Part shown: piece by piece, positions 1 through 7,744 of the stretch
Numbering within the stretch: position 1 is the stretch's first letter
How the letters are laid out: every line of letters starts with the position of its first letter
NCBI RefSeq assembly: GCF_017566145.1
Contig: NZ_JABFCL010000001.1
Location: 372,001 to 436,000 of the forward strand
Length of the DNA stretch: 64,000 nucleotides
Direction of reading: 5' to 3'
Source of the DNA: Bittarella massiliensis (ex Durand et al. 2017)
GTDB lineage: Bacteria; Bacillota; Clostridia; Oscillospirales; Ruminococcaceae
The notes under the pieces: generated by a model
Told to the model about the DNA's origin: nothing
Database searches by the model: none
The model's input: the letters and a program-made list of their open reading frames with translations, nothing else
Program-made: the position numbers and the translations under genes

Positions 1-45
1 GCCGCCAACGGGGCGGTCAACCGGGTCTGGGTGCAGGGTCTCTAA
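1..45 (+). CDS. C-terminal end of an unidentified protein (5' truncated by window)
   Basis: The first 14 codons read AANGAVNRVWVQGL and end with TAA at 43-45. The frame is open to the window edge and a strong terminator follows 15 bases later, so this is probably the tail of a real gene. The residue pattern is too short to assign a family. Confidence 0.5.
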   Translation, partial: AANGAVNRVWVQGL

Positions 46-59
46 CTTTTTCACCGCGC

Positions 60-98
60 GGGCGGGCGCTCTGCCTTGGAGCGCCCGCCCTCTTTTTT
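60..98 (+). terminator. Intrinsic terminator
   Basis: A perfect 12-bp stem (GGGCGGGCGCTC at 60-71 with GAGCGCCCGCCC at 79-90) with a 7-base loop is followed by TCTTTTTT. It ends the transcript of the gene whose tail is at 1-45. Confidence 0.9.
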
Positions 99-150
99 GC
101 CCTGCCTCTCCCCGCTCCCCTCTCCCTTCTGCAAAAAATGAAACGCCGCC

Positions 151-179
151 GTAACAAGCCCCCCTCCCGCCGGTACTAT
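151..179 (+). promoter_or_regulatory. Candidate promoter of the sigma/anti-sigma pair
   Basis: GTAACA (151-156) and TACTAT (174-179) are spaced by 17 bases, about 50 bases before the sigma-factor ATG. The match to the housekeeping consensus is modest. Because ECF sigma genes are often autoregulated, GTAACA could instead be an ECF-type -35. This is inference only. Confidence 0.35.
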
Positions 180-228
180 TGGGTGAAAAGGCCTTTTTGA
201 ATGAAAGACAAAAGGAGGGCTCTGCAAG

Positions 229-685
229 ATGGATACCAGCCAAGCCCTGTGCCAGCAGGCCCAACAGCACCAGCGCTTCTATCGGCAGTACCAGCGCCTG
301 GCCTACACGGTGGCCCTGCGCATCCTAAAGGACGCCAGGGACGCCGAAGAGGTGGCCAGCGACGCCATGATCCGGGTGTTGAGCGCGCCCGAAAAATACG
401 ACAGCAGCCGGGGCAGCATGAAGAGCTATGTGGCCCTCATCGCCCGCAGCCAGGCGCTGGGCCGCCTCGCTGGAACTGCGCGAGCGGCTGGGCAGGGCGG
501 TGCTGGCCTTAAGCGAGCCGGAGAAACAGCTGTTTGCCATGCGCTTTGTCTACGGCTACTCCACCCGGGAGATGGCACGCTTCTTTGGCATCAGCCAGAA
601 CGCCGTCACCACCCGGGTATCGCGGCTGCGAGACAAGTTGAAACCACTGTTGGAGGAGCGAGAGGAGGACTGCACCCATGAATGA
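229..685 (+). pseudogene. ECF-type RNA polymerase sigma factor, frameshifted and missing its linker
   Basis: Two frames together encode a sigma-70 family factor of the extracytoplasmic-function type. The ATG at 229 (RBS AAAGGAGGG) opens sigma region 2, with residues such as RILKDARDAEEVASDAMIRVL, up to SYVALIARSQALGRL near base 470. Region 4 continues in the +1 frame (LSEPEKQLFAMRFVYGYS, then the helix-turn-helix TREMARFFGISQNAV) and stops at 683-685. The span is 457 bases, not a multiple of three, and joins region 2 almost directly to region 4, whereas ECF factors are usually about 180 residues with a linker. The repeat CGCTGG at 455-460 and 467-472 flanks the junction, which fits a small deletion. 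The region-2 frame alone would give a 150-residue protein with no region 4. A sequencing error or programmed frameshift cannot be excluded. Confidence 0.75.
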
Positions 686-2084
686 AGAGAGATTTGACCG
701 GCAACTGGCCGAACTGCTGGACGAGGAGACCCTCCTGGCCGTCAGCCAAAGCCTGTTTGAGGCAAAGCCGCTCCGGCGGCGGGTCTGGCGCAAGGCCGCA
801 GCCGTTGCCGCCGCCTTTGTGCTGCTGTTGGGGGCCGTCAACTACCAGAGCGTGGTGGCCTTTGCGCAGCAGCTGTACTACCTGATAGCCGGACAAGGCC
901 TGACCACCGACACGCCGCCAGAGGGGTACCGAGCCTTTTTAGACACGGTGGAGGCGCGCGACGAAAAGGGGGGCCTCCTTCAACTGAAGCAGGCCATACG
1001 GCTTTCAGACGGCACCCTGTGGCTGGCGGTGAGCTATTACCTGCCGCCGGAAGAGGTCGCCCAACTGCCCGCCGACGATTCCTTGGCCGCTCTGGCCGAC
1101 TGCGCGCACAAGATGAATTTTACCCTGCAAACAGACGGCAGGGAATACCCCCTCACCGCCCTTGAGGACCTGTCGATGGGGGCCGGCAGCAATGGCGTCA
1201 CAGAGGAGCTTTGCAGCGCCTACATCGACTTCACCCTGACTTGTCAGGTCGAGGGGCCGGCTGAGTTCATCACCCTTCAAAAGGGCGGGTGTCAACTGTC
1301 GGCGACACTGACGGCCCCCGTCGCCGTCTCCTCCCACAGCATTCCTGTCAAGGGGCGGGAAAAACTCTCCTTCCGGCTGATGCAGATGAACGGCGACGGC
1401 AGCGCCATCGCCCTGTTGCCGCAGGCAGAAGGGCTCTCCCCCGGCAACTATTCGGCGTACTTCCGCGCCGCCCTCTTCAACACCCAAAAAGGGGACGGCT
1501 CACACCGCAGCATTCGCGCGACTGGCAGCGCGCTCCTGCCCGCGGCCGGAACCAATGCCATGGTTTGTCTGCCCTTCGATACACTGGAAAGCGAAGAGCG
1601 CATTGAGGATTTCTATTACAGCGATCTCAAACTCTTTGTCAGCCAGGATATTCTGCGCGGCAAGCCGGAAGCCATGCCCACCGCCGAGGACTGCATCCCC
1701 CTCGACAAACCGGCTGACGGGGAGGCAGTGTCCCTCAACAAAACCGCCGATCTCTGCGGCCTACCGGTACAGCTAAAGCAGATCAAAAACCAGGACGGGC
1801 TTCTCACCATCGTCGTCGCGACCGACACGCCCTACGGCAAAATTGAGCGCCTGGAAGCTTTTGAACTGGGGAGCCAAAAGGAGGAGTTGCGCCGGCTGTC
1901 CGACACCAAAACGCGGTATCAGAGCGCCGACTCTTCGCAAGGTCACCAGTACGATGTCACCCAGCGCGATGACAAATATATCTCCATCACCTTTGACGCG
2001 GACAGCTGCGGCAGCGAAGTGCAGCTCTATCTGGGAAGCGCCATCCTCCGAAATGCAATCAGCGGGACCTATACCCCCCAGTGA
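678..2084 (+). CDS. Membrane-anchored anti-sigma-like protein (DUF4179-type)
   Basis: A 468-residue protein has a short charged cytoplasmic N-terminus (1-38), one membrane segment at about 39-60 (KAAAVAAAFVLLLGAV) and a large extracytoplasmic domain. This is the topology of anti-sigma factors encoded directly after ECF sigma genes in Firmicutes, many with a DUF4179 ectodomain. Its ATG at 678 overlaps the end of the sigma region-4 frame (stop 683-685), implying translational coupling. Its expected role is to hold the upstream sigma factor at the membrane until an envelope signal releases it. With that sigma gene broken, the partner may be an orphan. No zinc-binding HxxxCxxC motif is visible, so it is not a ZAS-type anti-sigma. 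Confidence 0.7.
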   Translation: MNEERFDRQLAELLDEETLLAVSQSLFEAKPLRRRVWRKAAAVAAAFVLLLGAVNYQSVVAFAQQLYYLIAGQGLTTDTPPEGYRAFLDTVEARDEKGGLLQLKQAIRLSDGTLWLAVSYYLPPEEVAQLPADDSLAALADCAHKMNFTLQTDGREYPLTALEDLSMGAGSNGVTEELCSAYIDFTLTCQVEGPAEFITLQKGGCQLSATLTAPVAVSSHSIPVKGREKLSFRLMQMNGDGSAIALLPQAEGLSPGNYSAYFRAALFNTQKGDGSHRSIRATGSALLPAAGTNAMVCLPFDTLESEERIEDFYYSDLKLFVSQDILRGKPEAMPTAEDCIPLDKPADGEAVSLNKTADLCGLPVQLKQIKNQDGLLTIVVATDTPYGKIERLEAFELGSQKEELRRLSDTKTRYQSADSSQGHQYDVTQRDDKYISITFDADSCGSEVQLYLGSAILRNAISGTYTPQ

Positions 2085-2483
2085 CTCCTTCCCACCTCAA
2101 AGGGGAGCCCTTTGGCCATTCCGCCGGCAGGCCGCGACCTGGTTTTTTATGTAAAGAGAGGCAGCGCGATGGTGGAAACTGCCCTCCCCTTTTCTCTCGC
2201 CCTCCGCACCCCTATAGGGGCAGACCGTCCTCTCTTTTCACACCCTTTCCAGAGCCCCGCACAGAAACGACATGTCAAGAGATGCGCTGATTCTCCCTGC
2301 TGGTGGCGGGACATAGAGGGAACGCTTTGACCGCTTCCAAACGGCTCCTGTTCCCGCGTGTATCAAGCCGGCCGCGGGGCGGGGTTTCCCCACATAGGCG
2401 GCGTGCCAACGTCGCAAAACATCTCGTGCGCTTCGGAGAGCGCTCAAATATCAAATCTCGGTTCCAGCAGGGCCTTTTCGCAC
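2085..2483. other. Intergenic stretch without a recognisable gene
   Basis: Both strands contain only short ORFs without convincing RBSs or family features. The stretch lies between the end of the anti-sigma-like gene and a hairpin at 2484-2515. It could be a long 3' untranslated region or decayed sequence. Confidence 0.4.
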
Positions 2484-2526
2484 AGCGGGGCGGGACATTC
2501 GTGTCCCGCCCCGCTCCATTTTCTTC
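2484..2526 (+). terminator. Intrinsic terminator-like hairpin
   Basis: A perfect 14-bp stem (AGCGGGGCGGGACA with TGTCCCGCCCCGCT) closes a TTCG loop and is followed on the + strand by CCATTTTCTT. It lies between convergent genes and probably ends the + transcript. The T-tract is imperfect. Confidence 0.6.
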
Positions 2527-2528
2527 TG

Positions 2529-3737
2529 CTATCCCGCAAAACCGATCTTCCGCGCTCCGGGCCATGGACAGTCGCCCCATTGCCCCTCGCCCTCCTCGGC
2601 CTTCCCAGTCAACAGGTCGATGGCGGCGTCAGCCAAAAGGCCAAGATAGTTCTCCGCATCGGCGTCGCCGCACAGGAGTTTCCACAAAAGCCCGCCAAAC
2701 AGGTAGGACTGGGCAAATTCCCGCCATCCGTGCAACTCCTCCACCACCCGCTGGGAGAGCTCCCACAGGATACCTGTGGCCTCTCCCTCGGTGATCCAGC
2801 CCAGATAGCAGCCCCAACGGGCCAACATGGCCGCCCGGCCCACATCCCAGCCGGTGAGAAAGCCCGGCCCAAAGCGCGTCTGATAATGCTGGGCAAACCG
2901 CCAGCCCCGCGCCACAGACATCCGCTCTTCCTCGCCGTCCACCTCTTCCTGCAGGATCTCGGGTGACTGCGCCCCACAGTACAGCCGGTAGCGCAGGGCG
3001 TATCCCTCCCGAGTCAGATGGCGAATGGTGTCCAGCAGCTCTCCTCTTCCGTTGACACCCCAGGACCGGCGCACCAGCGAGGCGATCTGTTGTTCCATGA
3101 CTGGGATGTGTTCCTCCACGTCCATGCCGTCCAGTTGGTGGTCATTCAGATTGGAGATTATGCCTGAGAGCAGAATGCCAAAGTGCGTCCAGCGAGGGTC
3201 GCCCTTTGCGTAGGGGATGGGCTCCGGCTCTGGCAACGCCTCGATCTGCGCCATCTTCTCATCCAAAACTTCGTAAAGCTTTTGCTCCAGCGCAAGGTCC
3301 AGTTCCCAGTCGCCGCCCTCGTTTTCCCCGCCGTCTTCTTCCATGGCCAAGGTCTCCAGAGCGGCGGCGATGACGCCCATGTCCTCGCCAAAGAGCCGGT
3401 CCATCATGCCCTCTACGCCCAGGGCGGCTGTCTCATCCACCTTTTCATCCACCATCCGCTGAAGGATGGCTTCATTGGCCGCCATCTGGGACACCGCCTC
3501 TGAACCGAACAGCTGTCCTAAAATTTCCACTTGGCGCTGCTGGCCAGAGGCTGTTTGCTCAGCAGCCCGCGCCGCGGACTGTGCCTGCCATGTGGCCCCT
3601 TCCGCCTCCGCCTGTTCGGTGTTGGCCTGCATCTGTTCAGCGATCTTCTTGCCCTTCTCAATGTTTTCATTGAGCTGCCGAGACGCCCGATCAGTGGCCG
3701 CCTGGGCGCGCTTCATGATCTCGTCCATATCGATCAT
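2529..3737 (-). CDS. DUF1266 domain protein
   Basis: The protein has 402 residues from the ATG at 3737, chosen because GGGAG lies just upstream; the longer open frame has no RBS. The first ~70 residues are Gln/Glu/Ala/Lys-rich and probably coiled coil. An acidic middle follows. The C-terminal ~170 residues carry the DUF1266 pattern (GWDVGRAAMLARWGCYLGWI, then a WEL..W..FAQSYLFG..LW segment). DUF1266 proteins have no established biochemical function; some occur near contact-dependent toxin or stress loci. It is last in a TetR-led minus-strand operon and overlaps the small membrane protein upstream by 47 bases. Confidence 0.75.
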   Translation of the reverse strand: MIDMDEIMKRAQAATDRASRQLNENIEKGKKIAEQMQANTEQAEAEGATWQAQSAARAAEQTASGQQRQVEILGQLFGSEAVSQMAANEAILQRMVDEKVDETAALGVEGMMDRLFGEDMGVIAAALETLAMEEDGGENEGGDWELDLALEQKLYEVLDEKMAQIEALPEPEPIPYAKGDPRWTHFGILLSGIISNLNDHQLDGMDVEEHIPVMEQQIASLVRRSWGVNGRGELLDTIRHLTREGYALRYRLYCGAQSPEILQEEVDGEEERMSVARGWRFAQHYQTRFGPGFLTGWDVGRAAMLARWGCYLGWITEGEATGILWELSQRVVEELHGWREFAQSYLFGGLLWKLLCGDADAENYLGLLADAAIDLLTGKAEEGEGQWGDCPWPGARKIGFAG

Positions 3738-3915
3738 CGTTCTTTTCTCCCTTTTCCCGTTCCGTCGGCAGAGGATGCCAGGCGCCCGCCTTCTTCTTGC
3801 CAAACAGCCGTCTGAGGCCACCTAGAACCCCCTCCACGATGGCATACCAGGCGTGGCCGACGAGAAATACAAGCACCAGAATGGCTAGCACCGCGCCAAT
3901 TGCGCCCAAACACAT
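3691..3915 (-). CDS. Small single-pass membrane protein
   Basis: A 74-residue ORF begins with a strongly hydrophobic segment (MCLGAIGAVLAILVLVFLVG) followed by a basic GLRRLFGKKK stretch, as in a small N-terminally anchored membrane protein. AGGGCGAAACGGC precedes its ATG at a workable distance. It sits 12 bases after the 161-residue hypothetical protein and overlaps the start of the DUF1266 gene, consistent with a coupled operon member. No family is recognised. The C-terminal tail may merely reflect the overlap with the downstream gene. Confidence 0.5.
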   Translation of the reverse strand: MCLGAIGAVLAILVLVFLVGHAWYAIVEGVLGGLRRLFGKKKAGAWHPLPTEREKGEKNDDRYGRDHEARPGGH

Positions 3916-3927
3916 GCCGTTTCGCCC

Positions 3928-4413
3928 TTACTTGGTCCTGAACTTGTCCATGAAAAATTCAGTGAATTCTTTGGCCTGGGCCTCCTGGTCGATGTAGATA
4001 TACAGGCTCTCGTCCTCCAGCCAGTCAAAGATGTTGATACCGATATACCCTTTGCGGTCGGGGTAGATAATAAAGGCGTCTGTGGGGTATTTGTTGCGGT
4101 AAGCTTTGTGGATGTCCGACCGGCGGTAGTAGGTGGGATCGCCGCAGCCGGAGAGGTCGGGAACGGTGGGGACCACGACAATGGTCTCCTTCTGTTCGTT
4201 CCAGCCCACGATCAAGCTGCCGATCTTGGTCTTGCTCCCGTGGACCAGCCCGTAATTGAAGCGGCTCACATCCTCGGTATAGCCGGCCACCAGCTTGTAG
4301 TCCGACCCGTTTTCCACCACTTGGTTAAAGAGCACCCGCATTTTCTCACGATTGGCGTCGCTCTTGACTTGATCCACTTCCGGTCCCTTGAACAGTTTGC
4401 TAAACAGTCCCAT
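3928..4413 (-). CDS. Hypothetical 161-residue cytoplasmic protein
   Basis: The ATG at 4413 has a good AAGGAGG site. The protein starts MGLFSKLFKG, then shows alternating beta-like stretches (KIGSLIVGWNEQKETIVVVP, GYIGINIFDWL) and a helical end (AQAKEFTEFFMDKFRTK). It has no signal peptide, membrane segment or catalytic motif that I recognise. It lies between the TetR gene and the small membrane protein in the same operon, so it probably works with the DUF1266 protein. Function unknown. Confidence 0.7.
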   Translation of the reverse strand: MGLFSKLFKGPEVDQVKSDANREKMRVLFNQVVENGSDYKLVAGYTEDVSRFNYGLVHGSKTKIGSLIVGWNEQKETIVVVPTVPDLSGCGDPTYYRRSDIHKAYRNKYPTDAFIIYPDRKGYIGINIFDWLEDESLYIYIDQEAQAKEFTEFFMDKFRTK

Positions 4414-4441
4414 ACAGTATTTCCTCCTTGATATTTATTGT

Positions 4442-5053
4442 TTATTTCTTGCGCAGGGTCTCCATAAAATCGAGAATCGCGTCAATTTGAAACGCGGTCA
4501 TCTCATCGGCGGCATCCGGGAAGAGGAAGGGCAGTGTATCCGGAACCGCTTTGCTCACGATGGCCGTAGAGAATACCAGGTTGCCAATCAGCTTCACCGT
4601 CTGTGCCCCGGCGCGGACGCCAAAGATCTCCAGCAGTTTTGCGATAAAGGTCAACTGCCGCTTCTGGAACGCTTGGCGCGTTTCCCCCGAAAGGCACCGA
4701 GAGAGGGTCTGCTGTTCCTCCACGCTCATAATGGCAAAACGGCGCTGCCCGCCGCTGCAGAGATTGCGGAAAAAACACTCTACGCCCTCCCGCCAGTCGA
4801 GGGTCGGGTCGTCCCTCAAGCTCTCGGCGTAGGCCAGGATCTGGCGCTGCTGCCGGTAGAATGCCTCTATCACCAGGTCCTCTTTGGCCGGGAAGAAGGC
4901 GTAGAAAAAGGTGCGGGAAATGCCCACACGGGTGTAAATCTGCTCGACAGTGGTGTGTTGAATGCCCTGGGCGACAAAGAGTTCCAGCCCCGTTTCAATC
5001 AGCAACTGCCGGATATGGTCCCGCTCCGCTTTGGAATAGGCAACTTTTGGCAT
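4442..5053 (-). CDS. TetR/AcrR family transcriptional regulator
   Basis: The protein has 203 residues. The N-terminus carries the TetR helix-turn-helix (GLELFVAQGIQHTTVEQIYTR.GISRTFFYAFFPAKEDL, residues ~18-60), and a helical ligand-binding domain follows. GGGGGGAG precedes the ATG at 5053. It is first in a minus-strand operon with the three genes at 2529-4413, which it probably controls. The upstream DNA (5060-5125) is very AT-rich and likely carries the promoter and operator. The ligand is unknown. Confidence 0.85.
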   Translation of the reverse strand: MPKVAYSKAERDHIRQLLIETGLELFVAQGIQHTTVEQIYTRVGISRTFFYAFFPAKEDLVIEAFYRQQRQILAYAESLRDDPTLDWREGVECFFRNLCSGGQRRFAIMSVEEQQTLSRCLSGETRQAFQKRQLTFIAKLLEIFGVRAGAQTVKLIGNLVFSTAIVSKAVPDTLPFLFPDAADEMTAFQIDAILDFMETLRKK

Positions 5054-5311
5054 CTCCGCTCCCCCCTTTATTAAAATAGAGACAAAAAATAATTTTAGTA
5101 TTTATTATTATATCAAACGCCCCTCAAAAAGCAATGGGAAACATATATGTCTGACCGGAAAACACAATGCAAATAAGCTGTAAGCGAAAATGGGATAAAG
5201 GCAGATCTTGCGATCGAAGCTGTTCTGCCCCGCCTCCTGCCCGCAATAGAGCGCGATTTTGGCCCAGTTTTCCCGCTCGCGGGCTTCTGTATGGGGAGCT
5301 CCAAGGGCATC
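5054..5311. other. AT-rich promoter region of the TetR operon, otherwise no gene
   Basis: Bases 5070-5120 are strikingly AT-rich (ATAATTTTAGTATTTATTATTATA) in a GC-rich genome and sit just upstream of the TetR start, so they probably hold its promoter. Short ORFs in the rest lack RBSs and family features. Confidence 0.5.
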
Positions 5312-5352
5312 AAAAAAGAACACCCGTCCCCTCTTGCCGACTGGTGTTCTTT
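5312..5352 (-). terminator. Intrinsic terminator of the activase operon
   Basis: On the minus strand AAAGAACACC and GGTGTTCTTT pair around an 18-base loop and the stem runs into TTTTTTG. It lies about 115 bases after the stop of the CmpB-type gene at 5468 and so closes the operon that begins with TetR at 11306. Confidence 0.75.
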
Positions 5353-5467
5353 GCCCATGTATTCCCTTTTCCCGCCATTCGCCCGGCCGTCAGCCCTGCA
5401 CAATTGCTAGCACTGCCAGGTACTGGATCGCGGATGTTTGGCTTTCGGGCGGGACTCTCTTCGCCCT

Positions 5468-6388
5468 TTAGTCGTCGTCCCGGTGGGCGGCGACCCGCTT
5501 TTCAATGTCTTCCTTGAGGCGCTGAACCCCCTCTTCGGTGTGCTGCTGCAGCTCTTCCAGCCAGCGCTCCCACCCAGACCAGTGGGTGTGCAGACTCTCC
5601 TTGATCTGCTGCAGGTGGCTCTCATAGCGGGTGGAGTGCATATTGGGGAAGGCCCTGGTCAGCCGCCTCTGAAAGAGGCGGTGGCGCTGGGACTCCTCTT
5701 TGTACTTTTGCAGCAGCTCCTTCACCCGCAGGCGGGCATCGTCGGCCTTGGCGGAGCGGGCTTCCTCCAGCAGCCGGTCGATGCGGGCCTTGATCCCCTC
5801 GCCGTTGTACCAGCCGGCGGCATCCAACCGGGCCTTGATCTCCTCGGCCAGGGCGTTGAGGGTTTGCAGCTGCCGGTTGATGCCCAGGGCGGCGCGGACC
5901 GAGACGGCCAGGTCGGCGGCAAAGACCGCCAGCAATACCAGGGTGGCCACCAGCCGGACCCAGGGGGGGATGCGGTCAAACAGCCGCTCCACCGCCGGGT
6001 GCAGCAGGTAGAGCATGACCACCGCCATCACCCCGAAGAGGAGGGAGTTGCGCAGACAGACCCGTCCGTTCAGGTTGAACCTGCGCGCCGAGTAGTCCCA
6101 CCACTTGGCGGAGAAGAGTTTTTCCATCACATAGCTAGTCAGGTATTCCAGGGCGCTGGTGAGCACCATCCCCAGTGCAAAGACCGCCGCCGGACTCTGC
6201 TGCACCGGCCGCAGCAGCAGCACGACGCCCAGGGCCCCAAAGCCATAGATGGGGCAGACCGGCCCGTTGAGAAAGCCCCTGTCCGCCAGCTTGCGCTGGC
6301 CGATGGAGCAGTAGACCGTCTCGCAGAGCCAGCCCACAAAGCTGTAAAAAACCAGATACAAAAACCAGGTGCAAAGGGTGGTGACCAT
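5468..6388 (-). CDS. CmpB-type putative ABC transporter permease (PF06541-like) with coiled-coil tail
   Basis: A 306-residue membrane protein. The N-terminal half has the family signatures YSFVGWLCETVYCSI, RGFLNGPVCPIYGFGAL and LEYLTSYVMEKLF.A.WWDYS...NLNGR, with about five membrane segments up to residue ~165. The C-terminal half is soluble, charged and helical (EEIKARLD...LLQKYKEESQRHR), probably coiled coil. The family is annotated as a putative ABC permease, but no substrate or ATPase is known. It is the last gene of the TetR-activase operon, 33 bases after the companion protein, and a terminator follows. Confidence 0.8.
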   Translation of the reverse strand: MVTTLCTWFLYLVFYSFVGWLCETVYCSIGQRKLADRGFLNGPVCPIYGFGALGVVLLLRPVQQSPAAVFALGMVLTSALEYLTSYVMEKLFSAKWWDYSARRFNLNGRVCLRNSLLFGVMAVVMLYLLHPAVERLFDRIPPWVRLVATLVLLAVFAADLAVSVRAALGINRQLQTLNALAEEIKARLDAAGWYNGEGIKARIDRLLEEARSAKADDARLRVKELLQKYKEESQRHRLFQRRLTRAFPNMHSTRYESHLQQIKESLHTHWSGWERWLEELQQHTEEGVQRLKEDIEKRVAAHRDDD

Positions 6389-6421
6389 CTTCTCTCGCCG
6401 CCTTTTTATTGGATTGGGTTC

Positions 6422-7744
6422 CTATGAAAGAGTGACTGTCTCCAGCTGGGCCTCCCCTTCCGGCGCGGCCGGGACCTTTTTCCCCCCGGCGGAGAGGCCG
6501 AATTCCTCGGCCAGCCGGGCGTTGGAGAGCATCAGCTTGAGACGGTTTTCCTGATTGACCGAGGTGGCGCTGGGGTCGTAGTCCACCGCCACGATGTTGG
6601 CCTGGGGATAGCGGTCCTTGATCTTGCGCATCATCCCCTTGGCGACGATGTGGTTGGGCAGGCAGAACAGTGGCTGGGTGCAGACGATGTTGTCCACCCC
6701 GCTGTGGATGTGCTCCATCATCTCGCTGGTGAGCAGCCACCCCTCCCCCATCTTGGCGCCGGTGCCGATGACCCCGTCCACCAGCTGTTTGAGTTCGCTG
6801 AAGCTGGTGGGGGCCCGAAACTCGCCGTGTTTGGCAATGGCCCGGATCATCTTGTTCTGCCAGCGCTGAAAGTAGCGCAGCAAAAAGGCATTGACCGCCC
6901 GGTGCTTGAAGGCCTTGCCGTAGAGGTCGTTGTCGATGATGTTGTTTTGGATGCAGTACATGCAGAAGTCCAAAAGCCCCGAGAGGACCGGCTCGGCCCC
7001 CTCGTCAATGAGGAACTGCTCTAAGTTGTTGTTGCCCAGGGGGGCGTACTTCATGTAGATTTCGCCGACGATCCCCACCTTGATCTTCTTCTCCCGGTGG
7101 CGCTGGATGGCGGAGAAGTCCGCCAGGATGGCCCGGTAGTTTTTCTGCACCTGCAAAAAGGCCTTTGATTCAAACTGCTCACAGAGGGCGTCGGTCCAGC
7201 GCTCCACCACCGCGTCGGTGCTCCCCTTGATGATCTCGTAGGGCTTGCACTGATTTTTCAGCCACATGAGCATGTCCCCGTAGATAATGGCGTACATGGC
7301 CTGTACCAACATGCCGGGGGTAAAGGTGAAGCCGGGCTGCTTTTCCAGGTTGGAGAAGTTCAGCGAAATCACCGGCACATAGCCGTAGCCCGACTGGCGC
7401 AGGGCCTTGCGCAAAAGCGACAGGTAGTTGGAGGCCCGGCACCCGCCCCCGGTCTGGGTGATGAGAAGGGCGGTCTTGTGGGGGTCGTACGCGCCGCTCT
7501 TGAGGGCGGAGATCAGCTGGCCGATGACCAGCAGCGCGGGGTAGCAGGTGTCGTTGTGGACGTTTTTGAGCCCCTCGTCCACGATCTGGCGGCCGATGGT
7601 GGTGAGGATTTTCACGTTATAGCCGTTTCTGATGAGAATTTTTTCGAGCATCCGAAAGTGGATGGGCAGCATGCCGGGGATGAGGATGGTGTAGTCCTTT
7701 CGCATCTCCGGCGTAAAGACGGCGGGTTTTTCAATTGGCGGCAT
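6422..7744 (-). CDS. 2-hydroxyacyl-CoA dehydratase/activase-related protein, C-terminal partner
   Basis: A 440-residue protein resembling the C-terminal part of the ~1,400-residue acyl-CoA dehydratase activase-related proteins of Clostridia (HgdB-like fold). Cysteines sit in HNDTCYPALL, TGGGCRASNY, CMYC and CTQPLFCLPNH, which could bind an Fe-S cluster, as the two dehydratase subunits do. The ATG at 7744 (RBS GGAGAGA) overlaps the end of the 983-residue activase gene by 14 bases, implying coupling and a stoichiometric complex. Here the family's large protein is split in two at a domain boundary. The substrate is unknown. Confidence 0.8.
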   Translation of the reverse strand: MPPIEKPAVFTPEMRKDYTILIPGMLPIHFRMLEKILIRNGYNVKILTTIGRQIVDEGLKNVHNDTCYPALLVIGQLISALKSGAYDPHKTALLITQTGGGCRASNYLSLLRKALRQSGYGYVPVISLNFSNLEKQPGFTFTPGMLVQAMYAIIYGDMLMWLKNQCKPYEIIKGSTDAVVERWTDALCEQFESKAFLQVQKNYRAILADFSAIQRHREKKIKVGIVGEIYMKYAPLGNNNLEQFLIDEGAEPVLSGLLDFCMYCIQNNIIDNDLYGKAFKHRAVNAFLLRYFQRWQNKMIRAIAKHGEFRAPTSFSELKQLVDGVIGTGAKMGEGWLLTSEMMEHIHSGVDNIVCTQPLFCLPNHIVAKGMMRKIKDRYPQANIVAVDYDPSATSVNQENRLKLMLSNARLAEEFGLSAGGKKVPAAPEGEAQLETVTLS

